Assembly: GCF_005233845.1 (NCBI RefSeq)
Contig: NZ_SZQL01000002.1
Span: 1-64,000 of the forward strand
Direction: 5' to 3'
Source of the DNA: Ilyomonas limi
GTDB lineage: Bacteria > Bacteroidota > Bacteroidia > Chitinophagales > Chitinophagaceae
Length of the DNA stretch: 64,000 bases
Shown here: positions 1 to 7,753 of the stretch, one piece after another
Position numbering within the stretch: the stretch's first letter is position 1
Layout of the letters: every line of letters begins with the position of its first letter
Made by a program: the position numbers and the translations under genes
The notes under the pieces: generated by a model
What the model saw: the letters and a program-made list of their open reading frames with translations, nothing else
What the model was told of the DNA's origin: nothing
The model's database searches: none

Positions 1-407
1 TGAATAAGAAATGGAAAAATTATAACCGAACTTATAGCCATCAAAAAGCAACTGTATAGCAATTACAGGACTAAAAATTATATTTGTATAACCGAATCAG
101 GATTTATTTAATAATCTGTATAGCTATTTTAGGACGAGTCATGCGTTACTCTTACTACATAGTAAAGCGTAGGTAAAGCCTACCCAAAGCCTGGGATAAG
201 TGTAGTCAAAGCAAAGTCAGGATTTCAGGCAAAAATACAAAAGCAGCAATGGAAAGCTTAATGTTCTGTTCAGCAATCATTGCAGCAAACAGTGCAGCTT
301 TATAAATATTTGCTTCGCTTTTTTATACCCTCTAAAATTCCCGTGCAAAATTTTTATTGTAAATCAACCAATTACAAAACTCTGTTTCAAAATTATTCCT
401 TAAAAGC
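1..407. other. Non-coding region upstream of the rplM promoter
   Basis: No supported gene is seen here on either strand. It contains a degenerate direct repeat (21-140) and a cluster of short complementary segments around 153-209: ACTACA at 154-159 can pair with TGTAGT at 201-206, enclosing two small overlapping hairpins (GTAGG 169-173 with CCTAC 179-183; CCCA 183-186 with TGGG 192-195). These lie upstream of the predicted rplM promoter, so they are not part of its leader and may belong to the 3' region of whatever precedes the window. Confidence 0.5.
21..140. repeat. Imperfect direct repeat, two units about 65 bp apart
   Basis: TATAACCGAA occurs at 21-30 and again at 87-96, and CTGTATAGC at 52-60 and 116-124, each followed by a similar AGGAC-containing segment. 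The spacing of 64-66 bp between matching parts indicates an old tandem duplication of non-coding DNA. No function is evident. Confidence 0.55.
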
Positions 408-439
408 TTTGTAATTAAAGCCTGTTTCACGTACCTTCG
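408..439 (+). promoter_or_regulatory. Candidate Bacteroidota-type promoter for rplM-rpsI
   Basis: TTTG at 408-411 is followed after 20 bp by TACCTTCG at 432-439, close to the phylum's TTTG-N19/20-TAnnTTTG pattern with one mismatch. Transcription would start near 445, leaving a leader of about 50 nt. A 9-bp inverted repeat, AATTACAAA at 370-378 and TTTGTAATT at 408-416, overlaps the upstream element and could be an operator. Confidence 0.5.
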
Positions 440-457
440 CAGCCATTTTTAAAAACG

Positions 458-473
458 CGGCGGGATAGCGCCG
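458..473 (+). promoter_or_regulatory. GC-rich hairpin in the rplM leader
   Basis: CGGCG at 458-462 can pair with CGCCG at 469-473 around a 6-nt loop, ending 22 nt before the rplM start codon. Ribosomal protein operons are often autoregulated through leader hairpins; that role here is inference. Confidence 0.35.
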
Positions 474-495
474 GTAAACAATTTAATAGTTAATA

Positions 496-939
496 ATGAG
501 CAAATTACATTTCACCACCAAGCATGCGAATGCGGCTACCGTTAAGCACAACTGGTATGTTGTGGACGGTACTAATCAAACCGTGGGACGTATGTGTGCC
601 AAGATTGCTGCCGTACTGCGTGGCAAAAACAAGGCATACTACACCCCGCACGTAGATTGCGGCGACTACATCATCGTTACCAACGCCGACAAAGTTGTCT
701 TCACCGGCAACAAAATGGAAGAAAAAACCTACATTAATTTCTCCGGGTACCCCGGCGGCAAAAAAGAAGAGATCGCTAAAGACCTGCTTCGCCGTCGCCC
801 CGAAATGGTGGTAGAAAGAGCAGTAAAAGGCATGTTGCCTAAAAACCGTCTCGGTCGCAAAATGATTAAAAAGTTATTTGTGTACGCTGGTGCCGAGCAT
901 CCGCATACTGCACAGCAACCTAAAGAACTTAAATTCTAA
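496..939 (+). CDS. rplM: 50S ribosomal protein L13 (uL13)
   Basis: This is the large-subunit ribosomal protein L13, an early assembly protein that binds 23S rRNA. The 147-residue length is normal for the family. The sequence shows the typical [13 protein letters not shown] start, the [10 protein letters not shown] segment, the FSGYPGG segment and the MLPKNRLGR motif near residues 114-122. It is the first gene of the conserved rplM-rpsI pair; rpsI follows after 54 bp, so the two are very likely cotranscribed from the promoter at 408-439. No Shine-Dalgarno sequence is visible before the ATG, as is common in this phylum. Confidence 0.98.
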   Translation: MSKLHFTTKHANAATVKHNWYVVDGTNQTVGRMCAKIAAVLRGKNKAYYTPHVDCGDYIIVTNADKVVFTGNKMEEKTYINFSGYPGGKKEEIAKDLLRRRPEMVVERAVKGMLPKNRLGRKMIKKLFVYAGAEHPHTAQQPKELKF

Positions 940-940
940 A

Positions 941-959
941 GCCCCGGCTCTAAAGGGGT
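941..959 (+). repeat. CCCC...AAAGGGG palindromic element in the rplM-rpsI spacer
   Basis: CCCC at 942-945 faces GGGG at 955-958 across a short loop. Related CCCCTTTAGGGG-type elements occur at 2598-2609 and 63167-63186, so this looks like a member of a small interspersed family. Confidence 0.4.
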
Positions 960-993
960 AATATAATTAAATTATTAGCATAAAGCTATTTAA

Positions 994-1383
994 ATGGAAA
1001 AACAAAAAAACGCAGTTGGTCGCCGTAAAGAAGCCGTTACCCGCGTATTCCTTAGCAGAGGGGAAGGCAAAATCACTGTAAACGGCAAAGACTATAAACA
1101 ATATTTCGCACTGCCATACCTGCAAAACCAGGTAGAAGCACCTTTGAAAACCGTTGAATCGTTAGATAAATTTGATGTGCTCATTAATGCACAGGGTGGT
1201 GGTTTAAAAGGTCAGGCAGAAGCCGCCAAATTAGGTATAGCCCGCGCCCTGCTGGAAGTCAATCCTGAGTTGCGCCCGGCTTTAAAAGCTGCCGGTCACC
1301 TCAAGCGTGATCCACGCAGTGTAGAACGTAAGAAGTTCGGTCACAAAAAAGCACGCCGGAGCTTCCAGTTCAGCAAGCGTTAG
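994..1383 (+). CDS. rpsI: 30S ribosomal protein S9 (uS9)
   Basis: Small-subunit ribosomal protein S9; its extended basic C-terminal tail reaches into the ribosomal P site and contacts tRNA. The family features are clear: NAVGRRKEAVTRV at the N-terminus, the GGGLKGQAEAAKLGIARALL segment in the middle, and a C-terminus rich in lysine and arginine ending in SFQFSKR. The terminal arginine preceded by lysine is the expected tail. The length of 129 residues is standard. It is the second gene of the rplM-rpsI unit. Confidence 0.98.
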   Translation: MEKQKNAVGRRKEAVTRVFLSRGEGKITVNGKDYKQYFALPYLQNQVEAPLKTVESLDKFDVLINAQGGGLKGQAEAAKLGIARALLEVNPELRPALKAAGHLKRDPRSVERKKFGHKKARRSFQFSKR

Positions 1384-1420
1384 TTTTTGGATCCCGGATA
1401 ATACGGACTTATTACCGATG

Positions 1421-1461
1421 CTGCTGATACCGAAAGCATTTTCTCAAACCGGTATTATCAG
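1421..1461 (+). promoter_or_regulatory. Candidate leader hairpin before rpsB
   Basis: The 12-mers at 1421-1432 and 1450-1461 are complementary at 10 of 12 positions, giving an imperfect stem whose inner part is ATACCG/CGGTAT with a 17-nt loop. It ends 39 nt upstream of the rpsB ATG. In other bacteria an rpsB leader structure binds S2 and represses rpsB-tsf; a similar role here is inference. Confidence 0.35.
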
Positions 1462-1500
1462 TACTTTATCAGAAACATCATTATTAAAATTTTTATACAA

Positions 1501-2400
1501 ATGGAACAAGTTCCTTCTTTACAGCAACAATTGCTCGATGCAGGTGTACACTTTGGTCACCTGAAGAAGAAGTGGAATCCTAAAATGTTGCCTTACATCT
1601 TTGCCGAAAAGAAAGGTATTCATATTATAGATTTAAACAAAACGGTAGATCACCTGCAGGAAGCTGCTGCCGCTATGAAGCAAATTGCAAAGAGTGGCAA
1701 AAAGATCATGTTTGTAGCTACCAAGAAGCAGGCAAAAGAAATTGTAAGCGAATGCGCCAACCGCGTAAATATGCCCTTTGCAACCGAGCGTTGGTTGGGT
1801 GGCATGCTTACCAACTTTAACACCGTGCGCAAGAGCGTAAAGAAAATGCAGAGCATTGATAAAATGCTAAGCGAAACCGGTGCCGCCGAAAATCTTACTA
1901 AAAAAGAACGCCTTACATTAAGCCGTGATAAAGAGAAAATGGAAAAAGTACTGGGCGGTATCGCTCAGTTGGGTCGCCTGCCGGCAGCTCTTTTTCTGGT
2001 AGATATTGGTCACGAGCACATTGCCCTGGCAGAAGCTAAGCGTTTGGGCATCACTACTTTTGGTATGGTAGATACTAACAGCGATCCCAACAAGGTTGAC
2101 TTTGCAATTCCTGCCAATGACGATGCCACCAAATCTATCGCTATCATTACCAACTACATCACTGCCGCTATTGCCGAGGGTTTGCAGGAGCGTCAGCAGA
2201 GTAAAGACGAAGAAGTAGAAGAAGTGGATAATGAAGCAGAAAAGAAGGCAGCCCGCCTGCAGGCAGAAGCCGAAGCAGAAGGTGGTCGCGCACGTGGCGA
2301 AAGAGCAGCACATGGCACCAATCAGCCTAAACGCCGTGTACCTGGTGGTGCAAGCCGCAGACCGGCCGGTGGTGGCGGACAAGGTGGACCACGCAGATAG
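1501..2400 (+). CDS. rpsB: 30S ribosomal protein S2 (uS2) with an arginine/glycine-rich C-terminal extension
   Basis: Residues 1 to about 227 form a standard S2 core: LLDAGVHFGH near the start, FVATKKQAKE, RWLGGMLTNF and the DTNSDP motif are all present. Beyond it is an extension of about 70 residues that is first acidic (KDEEVEEVDNEAEKK) and then glycine- and arginine-rich with repeated RG, RR and GGG steps. Acidic or alanine-rich S2 tails are usual in the phylum; this RG-rich end is less ordinary and could contact RNA. The neighbour tsf follows 229 bp downstream, the usual rpsB-tsf arrangement. Confidence 0.97.
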   Translation: MEQVPSLQQQLLDAGVHFGHLKKKWNPKMLPYIFAEKKGIHIIDLNKTVDHLQEAAAAMKQIAKSGKKIMFVATKKQAKEIVSECANRVNMPFATERWLGGMLTNFNTVRKSVKKMQSIDKMLSETGAAENLTKKERLTLSRDKEKMEKVLGGIAQLGRLPAALFLVDIGHEHIALAEAKRLGITTFGMVDTNSDPNKVDFAIPANDDATKSIAIITNYITAAIAEGLQERQQSKDEEVEEVDNEAEKKAARLQAEAEAEGGRARGERAAHGTNQPKRRVPGGASRRPAGGGGQGGPRR

Positions 2401-2502
2401 GAGCTTTGTAAACAACAGCTGTTGGTTGACTGATGATAAGTTTGTTCATCTTTCTGTCAACTATCATCCAACAACTGTCAACTTAATATATAGCCTACAC
2501 AC

Positions 2503-2524
2503 CCCAACTGCAGCAATAGTTGGG
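2503..2524 (+). promoter_or_regulatory. Hairpin between rpsB and tsf
   Basis: CCCAACT at 2503-2509 pairs with AGTTGGG at 2518-2524 around an 8-nt loop, followed by TTCTGTGTTT. It could act as a partial terminator that lowers tsf expression relative to rpsB, but the U-tract is weak. Confidence 0.35.
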
Positions 2525-2597
2525 TTCTGTGTTTATAAGCAATAAAGAATTAGTGCTAATTCCCCTTTAGCATTACAAACAATTCAATTTTATAACT

Positions 2598-2609
2598 CCC
2601 CTTTAGGGG
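2598..2609. repeat. CCCCTTTAGGGG palindrome before tsf
   Basis: A perfect palindromic 12-mer lies about 20 bp before the tsf start, and a partial copy (CCCCTTTAG) sits near 2564-2572. It belongs to the same interspersed family as 941-959 and 63167-63186. Confidence 0.45.
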
Positions 2610-2629
2610 ACGGGGGCAAACATTTGATT

Positions 2630-3472
2630 ATGTCATCAACAGTTCAAATAACAGCAGCAGATATTAATAAGCTGCGCCAGGCAACCGGCGCTGGTATGAT
2701 GGATTGCCGCAAAGCATTAACCGAAACCGGTGGCGATTTTGAAGCAGCTATCGACTGGCTGCGCAAGCAAGGTCAAAAAGTAGCTGCCAAGCGCAGCGAC
2801 CGCGAAGCCAAAGAAGGTGTTGTAATCGCACAAACCAACAGCGATAATAATGTTGGCATCATTGTATGCGTAAGCTGCGAAACCGATTTTGTTTCTAAAA
2901 ACACCGATTTTGTCGCTTTTGTACAAAGTATTGCCGATGCAGCCATTGCCAACAATGTAAAAAGTACAGAAGAATTAAAAGATACAACCGTAAACGGCGC
3001 TACAGTATCCAACCTTATCAACGATAAGCTGGCTGCTATTGGCGAAAAAATAGACGTTACCCGTTTTGAAAGAGTGGAAGCGCCTTATGTAGCTTCTTAT
3101 ATTCACGGTACAAACCGTATAGGCGTATTGGTAGGTTTAACCACTTATGCTCCGGAAGTTGGTAAAGATGTGGCTATGCAAATTGCGGCATTGAACCCCG
3201 TGGCATTGGATGAAAATTCAGTTCCTGCCGGAACCATTGATCGCGAAAGAGCCATTGTAACCGAGCAGATTCAGCAAGATCCGAAGATGGCTGGTAAACC
3301 TGCCGAAATGATTGCTAAAATTGCAGACGGTAAACTGAAAGCATTCTTTAAAGAGCAAACTTTATTGGCTCAGCCTTTTGTAAAAGACAACAGCAAATCT
3401 GTTGCTGATTATTTAAAGAGCGCCGGTGCCGATGTAAAAGTTACTGAGTTCAAAAGAGTAGCAGTAGGATAA
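2630..3472 (+). CDS. tsf: Translation elongation factor Ts
   Basis: EF-Ts is the nucleotide-exchange factor that releases GDP from EF-Tu. The N-terminal UBA-like domain carries the signature LRQATGAGMMDCRKAL at about residues 15-30, and the core contains CETDFVSKNTDF, the TDFV segment that contacts EF-Tu. The 280-residue length is normal. The ATG at 2630 is chosen over an upstream in-frame TTG at 2624 because the family starts just before this ATG. It ends the translation block and is followed by a strong terminator. Confidence 0.97.
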   Translation: MSSTVQITAADINKLRQATGAGMMDCRKALTETGGDFEAAIDWLRKQGQKVAAKRSDREAKEGVVIAQTNSDNNVGIIVCVSCETDFVSKNTDFVAFVQSIADAAIANNVKSTEELKDTTVNGATVSNLINDKLAAIGEKIDVTRFERVEAPYVASYIHGTNRIGVLVGLTTYAPEVGKDVAMQIAALNPVALDENSVPAGTIDRERAIVTEQIQQDPKMAGKPAEMIAKIADGKLKAFFKEQTLLAQPFVKDNSKSVADYLKSAGADVKVTEFKRVAVG

Positions 3473-3490
3473 TATATTTTTTCTTTTTGT

Positions 3491-3529
3491 AAAAAGGGAA
3501 TATCCGTACCGGATATTCCCTTTTGTTTT
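3491..3529 (+). terminator. Rho-independent terminator after tsf
   Basis: An 11-bp perfect stem (GGGAATATCCG at 3496-3506 with its complement at 3510-3520) and a 3-nt loop are followed by TTTTGTTTT; the flanking A and T runs extend the stem. Confidence 0.9.
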
Positions 3530-3572
3530 CTGGATATTGTAAGATTAATTTACCGTATATAAAATTAATGTT

Positions 3573-3782
3573 ATGCCGTACAACAAGGAGGAATTAATTG
3601 CATTACCGGCAGCCGAGAAGATAGCCTTGGCTGAGGAACTCCGGAGTAGTATAGAAAACGAATTAATGCCGGCTACAAGCGAAAAGATTGCGTTTGCAAA
3701 AGAGCGACTCCAATTGCACGAAGAAAATCCAAAAGAAGGTATAAGCCCAGATATGCTTAAAAAATATTTTGCTGATAAGTAG
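3573..3782 (+). CDS. Addiction-module antitoxin-like protein, partner of the decayed toxin that follows
   Basis: This 69-residue acidic, helical protein resembles the small addiction-module component family (TIGR02574 type) found directly upstream of RelE/ParE toxins. The N-terminal part has the typical LPAAEKIALAEELRSSIE helix; the C-terminal part (KEGISPDMLKKYFADK) would be the toxin-binding segment. The partner toxin starts at its stop codon but is broken (see 3781-4081), so the antitoxin is now an orphan. The reading frame itself is intact. Family assignment is from sequence style and context, not a search. Confidence 0.65.
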   Translation: MPYNKEELIALPAAEKIALAEELRSSIENELMPATSEKIAFAKERLQLHEENPKEGISPDMLKKYFADK

Positions 3783-4081
3783 GGCTTTCAGGTTAATTAT
3801 TAACCCGATTGTTTTCTTAGATATTGAGGACGCTATAACTGTTATGAACAGTAAGCGAAAGGTTTAAGTTAGCGTTTTTATGATGATTATTTGACTACCT
3901 TACAAAACATTCAATCTCATCCGCTCCATTATACTTTTACATATCTCTCTGTTCACGGTGTATGGTGATCAGGTTTCCTTACAAAGTGTCTTATCTTATT
4001 GAACGGGAAAAAATTCTTATTATTGGCGTTGTACATGCAAAACGCAGTAATACTTTTGTAAGAAAACGGTTACGTTTATAG
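3781..4081 (+). pseudogene. Remnant of a RelE/ParE-family toxin gene
   Basis: Three overlapping frames together read as one RelE/ParE toxin of about 100 residues. Frame one (3781-3861) gives FRLIINPIVFLDIEDAI followed by NSKRK, the usual toxin N-terminus. Loss of one base near 3861 moves it to the next frame, which after a TAG at 3870 reads RFYDDYLTTLQNIQSHPLHY (3873-3932). A second shift near 3963 leads to RFPYKVSYLIER then ILIIGVVHAKR (3979-4047), the classic toxin C-terminus, ending in TAG at 4079. No start codon remains. It directly follows the antitoxin-like gene, as expected for such modules. Confidence 0.8.
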
Positions 4082-4084
4082 GTT

Positions 4085-4537
4085 CTATTCTTTATTTTTT
4101 GTATCCACCACAATCGTTACTGGCCCATCATTCAATAAACGCACTTTCATATCCGCGCCAAAAATGCCGGTCTGTATCGGTTTACCCAAATCAGCACTCA
4201 ACTGATCAATCAGCTTTTCATACATTGGTATAGCAACAGGTGGCTTGGAGGCACGTATGTACGAAGGACGGTTACCTTTTTTGGTGCTGGCATGTAATGT
4301 AAACTGGCTTACAAGTAAAATATCACCGTCAACATCTTTTAAACTTACATTCATTACGCCGGCTGTATCATCAAAAATGCGCATGTTCACAATTTTGCCA
4401 CTCAACCATTGTATGTCTTCTGCCGTATCTGCATCTTCAATACCTACCAATACCAGCAAACCCGTTTGAATACTGCCGGTTATTTCACCATTCACTTTAA
4501 CCATTGCTTCCGAAACTCTTTGTATCACTGCACGCAT
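4085..4537 (-). CDS. dtd: D-aminoacyl-tRNA deacylase
   Basis: Dtd hydrolyses D-amino acids (and glycine mischarged on tRNA-Ala) from tRNA, a proofreading step. It begins MRAVIQRVSEAMVKV as the family does, and shows the SQFTL motif near residues 78-82 that forms the active site and the C-terminal NDGPVT segment that carries the Gly-cisPro motif. The length of 150 residues is normal. It is transcribed away from arfB, which starts 101 bp beyond its ATG, and its stop lies 3 bp from the end of the toxin relic on the other strand. Confidence 0.97.
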   Translation of the reverse strand: MRAVIQRVSEAMVKVNGEITGSIQTGLLVLVGIEDADTAEDIQWLSGKIVNMRIFDDTAGVMNVSLKDVDGDILLVSQFTLHASTKKGNRPSYIRASKPPVAIPMYEKLIDQLSADLGKPIQTGIFGADMKVRLLNDGPVTIVVDTKNKE

Positions 4538-4638
4538 AAGCTCTTAATTGTTACCTTTAATTTTTATCCTTTTAATTTGTTGCAAAGGAAGTAAACTTGC
4601 AGGTTTCACTACTTCTTTTTCACCAATTAACAATAGTA

Positions 4639-5046
4639 ATGAAGATAGACATTACGCCCGAAATAATTTTTCGAACCGCACGCAGCGGCGGCAAAGGCGG
4701 ACAAAATGTAAATAAAGTAGAGACAATGGTGGAAGGTCGCTGGCCTGTTGCACTTTCGCAGCTTGTAAGCGAAGAACAAAAAGTACTGATTTTACAAAAG
4801 CTGTACAACAAAATAACTGCCGATGGCGCTTTGCTGGTAAAATCGCAGGCAGAAAGAACGCAGTTGGGCAACCGTCAGTTGGTAATTAAAAAGATGAATG
4901 CGCTAGTGCAACAGGCGTTAGAAAAAAAGAAAAGCCGCATTGCTACCAAACCTTCCAAAGCGGCTAAAGAAAAACGGATAGAAAATAAGAAAAAGCTTTC
5001 GCAGGTAAAAGAAGGTCGTCAAAAAATAAGAAGAGGAGATTGTTGA
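4639..5046 (+). CDS. arfB: Peptidyl-tRNA hydrolase ArfB-type ribosome rescue factor
   Basis: This release-factor-like protein rescues stalled ribosomes by hydrolysing peptidyl-tRNA without a stop codon. The catalytic GGQ motif is present in RSGGKGGQNVNKVET (about residues 12-26). The lysine- and arginine-rich C-terminal tail from about residue 100 is the part that enters the empty mRNA channel in ArfB. At 135 residues it lacks the codon-recognition domain of true release factors. ATG 4639 is preferred over a TTG at 4597 because it gives the family's normal N-terminus. Its stop overlaps the next start (TGATG). Confidence 0.93.
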   Translation: MKIDITPEIIFRTARSGGKGGQNVNKVETMVEGRWPVALSQLVSEEQKVLILQKLYNKITADGALLVKSQAERTQLGNRQLVIKKMNALVQQALEKKKSRIATKPSKAAKEKRIENKKKLSQVKEGRQKIRRGDC

Positions 5047-5783
5047 TGAAAAAGTGTTTGCTATTGATTGTTGTAATAATAAGCGTTTGTATCGCTTTTT
5101 CTCAAAAGGGAAAAGAAAAACCGGCATCGCAAACTATCCGTTTGATTTTTCAAAATATGGTAGGTGATGCTTCGCTGCAAACAGGCATTGAGTACACCAA
5201 TGCTTTTGGTGAACCTTTTATGGTAAGGGCTTTTAAATATTATATCTCCGATATGCAATTGCAATATGCAGATAGTACTATTTACAAAACAAACCTAACT
5301 CCGCACTTAGTAAACGAGAGAGACAGTACTACCAAACAACTTTCCTTTATTGCACCGGCAGGCAACATTACAGCCATTCAATTTTTATTAGGTGTGGATA
5401 GCATTACAAATACAACCGGCGTACAAACGGGCGATTTAGATCCGGCCAAAGGCATGTATTGGGTATGGAATACCGGCTATATCATGGCAAAGCTGGAAGG
5501 CACTTCTGCGGTAGCCAAATCACCCGGCAGGCAGTTTTCGTACGATGTTGGCGGCTATAAATATGGCGAAAATGCGGCAAGAAAAATTGATCTACCAGTA
5601 CCAGCAGCTTTTTATCAGGAAACATCATTATCAAAATCCAGGGATGTTATTATCAAGGCTGATGTATTGAAATGGTTTGCCGGCACACATGATGTAAAAA
5701 TTGCGGAGCATCCTATGTGCCACGAGCCGGGTAAATTAGCAATGGATATTGCAGATAATTACGAAAAGATGTTTACATTTTGA
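5046..5783 (+). CDS. MbnP-family periplasmic protein
   Basis: A 245-residue exported protein with an N-terminal signal peptide (MKKCLLLIVVIISVCIAFSQ) and the features of the MbnP family: the early FRAFKYYISDM-like segment, GVDSITN, and the GMYWVWNTGYIMAKLEG region. MbnP proteins are usually paired with the di-haem MbnH enzyme and linked to copper or metal uptake; no MbnH-like gene is nearby here, so the job is unclear. Its ATG overlaps the arfB stop, indicating translational coupling even though the functions are unrelated. The stop is followed by a 140-bp gap. Confidence 0.75.
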   Translation: MKKCLLLIVVIISVCIAFSQKGKEKPASQTIRLIFQNMVGDASLQTGIEYTNAFGEPFMVRAFKYYISDMQLQYADSTIYKTNLTPHLVNERDSTTKQLSFIAPAGNITAIQFLLGVDSITNTTGVQTGDLDPAKGMYWVWNTGYIMAKLEGTSAVAKSPGRQFSYDVGGYKYGENAARKIDLPVPAAFYQETSLSKSRDVIIKADVLKWFAGTHDVKIAEHPMCHEPGKLAMDIADNYEKMFTF

Positions 5784-5923
5784 ATAATGATGCTTCCCTA
5801 CAGCCAACTGATTAGCCTGATGCCTTTTATGTAAGCGTCAGACTATCAGTAATGCCATTCATTTATCAGTAAGATCTGCGATTAATAAGAGTCAGTAATA
5901 TCAGTTATCCTAAGTAAAGCAAA

Positions 5924-7753
5924 ATGTACAAATCATTAGAAGCCTGTTTGATTGACCTGGAAAAGCATGGTCATTTGGTGCGCGTGAAAGAAGAAGTAGA
6001 TCCTTATCTGGAAATGGCGGCTATTCATCTGCGCGTGCATGAGGCTAAAGGTCCGGCTTTGCTGTTTGAGCATGTAAAAGGTTGCAATTATCGCGCAGCA
6101 TCCAACATTTTTGGTACGCTGGAAAGAAGCCGTTTTATTTTTCGCGATACTTATACCACTATACAAAAACTCATAGTATTAAAAAACAATCCGGCTGCAG
6201 CTTTTAAACAACCCATCAAACATGCTGGCGCTGCAATAGGAGCTTTGCACGCATTACCACTGAAAAATCCCATCAATAAGCCTGTTTTGCAAAATGAAAT
6301 AACCATTCATCAACTGCCACAAATTCATCACTGGAAAATGGATGGCGGTGCTTTTGTAACATTACCGCAGGTATATACCGAAGATATAGACAAACCCGGC
6401 GTAATGAACGCTAATCTGGGTATGTATCGCATACAATTATCAGGTAATGAATATGTGCCCGATAAAGAAGCAGGATTACACTACCAGTTGCATCGCGGTA
6501 TTGGGGTGCATCAAACCAAAGCAAATGAAAAAGGCCAGCCCCTGAAAGTAAGTGTGTTTGTAGGCGGCCCACCAGCACATACGTTGGCTGCAGTAATGCC
6601 TTTGCCCGAAGGTTTAAGCGAACTCACCTTTGCCGGTGTGCTGGCAGGCAGAAGATTTCGTTATGTGTATAAAGATGGTTATTGCATTAGCACCGATGCG
6701 GACTTTGTAATTACCGGCGAAGTGCATGACGGCGATAATAAACCTGAAGGTCCTTTTGGCGATCACCTGGGTTATTACAGTTTACAGCATCCTTTCCCGG
6801 TAATGAAGGTGCATAAAGTATATGCGCGCAATAACGCTATTTGGCCGTTTACAGTAGTTGGTCGTCCGCCGCAGGAAGATACAAGCTTTGGTCAGTTGAT
6901 ACACGATATGACCGGCGATGCAATACCCAACGAAATACCGGGTGTAAAGGAAGTACACGCGGTAGATGCGGCGGGGGTACATCCGTTGTTGCTGGCGGTG
7001 GGCAGTGAGCGATACACGCCATACGCTCCTGCAAAGCAGCCCGCCGAACTGCTCACCATTGCCAATCATATTTTAGGCACCGGGCAACTGAGCTTAGCCA
7101 AATTTCTGTTCATCACTGCCGATGATGACAACAGCGTGCATGCACACGATGTAGTAGCATTTTTACAATATGTATTATCGCGCATAGACCTGGGACGCGA
7201 CGTTCATTTTTACACAAATACTACCATTGATACGCTCGATTACTCGGGTACGAGCCTTAACAGTGGCAGCAAAGTGGTATTTGCGGCTTATGGAGATGTA
7301 AAAAGAAATCTTACTACAGAAGTGCCGGCAGCCTTAACCGAATTGCAGCAATTTAAAAATGCAAGATTGGCAATGCCCGGAGTGGTATGTATGCAAATGG
7401 ATCCTTTTACAACTCAACAGCAGGCAGAAGAAGCAATAGAAGTGTTGAATATACAATTAAAAAGTAAAACAGCAGCTATTGCAGGTGTACCATTCATCGT
7501 GTTGTGCGATGATGCAACATTTGCCGTATCTACGCTGAATAACTTCTTATGGATAACATTTACACGCTGTAATCCATCGCATGATATACATGGTATAAAC
7601 AGTTTTGTAAAAAACAAACACTGGGGTTGTAGCAATGTAATTATTGATGCACGCATCAAACCGCATCATGCGCCACCGGTAGAAAAGGATGCTGGTGTAG
7701 AAAGTAAAATTGAGAAGTTGTTTAGAAAAGGGGGAAGTTTATATGATATCTGA
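5924..7753 (+). CDS. UbiD-family decarboxylase
   Basis: A 609-residue member of the UbiD family, which uses prenylated FMN to decarboxylate aromatic or alpha,beta-unsaturated acids, classically in quinone biosynthesis. Family hallmarks include FGTLERSRFIFRD early on, LHYQLHRGIGVHQTKA, the KPEGPFGDHLGYY segment that supplies metal and prFMN contacts, and the C-terminal WGCSNVIIDARIKP. The length exceeds E. coli UbiD (about 500) but fits the longer menaquinone-type decarboxylases of Bacteroidota. No ubiX-like flavin prenyltransferase is in the window. The substrate cannot be named from sequence, so no gene symbol is given. Confidence 0.85.
   Translation: MYKSLEACLIDLEKHGHLVRVKEEVDPYLEMAAIHLRVHEAKGPALLFEHVKGCNYRAASNIFGTLERSRFIFRDTYTTIQKLIVLKNNPAAAFKQPIKHAGAAIGALHALPLKNPINKPVLQNEITIHQLPQIHHWKMDGGAFVTLPQVYTEDIDKPGVMNANLGMYRIQLSGNEYVPDKEAGLHYQLHRGIGVHQTKANEKGQPLKVSVFVGGPPAHTLAAVMPLPEGLSELTFAGVLAGRRFRYVYKDGYCISTDADFVITGEVHDGDNKPEGPFGDHLGYYSLQHPFPVMKVHKVYARNNAIWPFTVVGRPPQEDTSFGQLIHDMTGDAIPNEIPGVKEVHAVDAAGVHPLLLAVGSERYTPYAPAKQPAELLTIANHILGTGQLSLAKFLFITADDDNSVHAHDVVAFLQYVLSRIDLGRDVHFYTNTTIDTLDYSGTSLNSGSKVVFAAYGDVKRNLTTEVPAALTELQQFKNARLAMPGVVCMQMDPFTTQQQAEEAIEVLNIQLKSKTAAIAGVPFIVLCDDATFAVSTLNNFLWITFTRCNPSHDIHGINSFVKNKHWGCSNVIIDARIKPHHAPPVEKDAGVESKIEKLFRKGGSLYDI

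Noticed and set aside
1918-2415. Minus-strand frame of 165 residues opposite rpsB
   Set aside because: Shadow frame of the S2 gene; cysteine- and phenylalanine-rich, no domain.
2231-2545. Plus-strand frame of 104 residues overlapping the rpsB tail
   Set aside because: It is in another frame of the S2 tail and continues into the spacer with no family resemblance.
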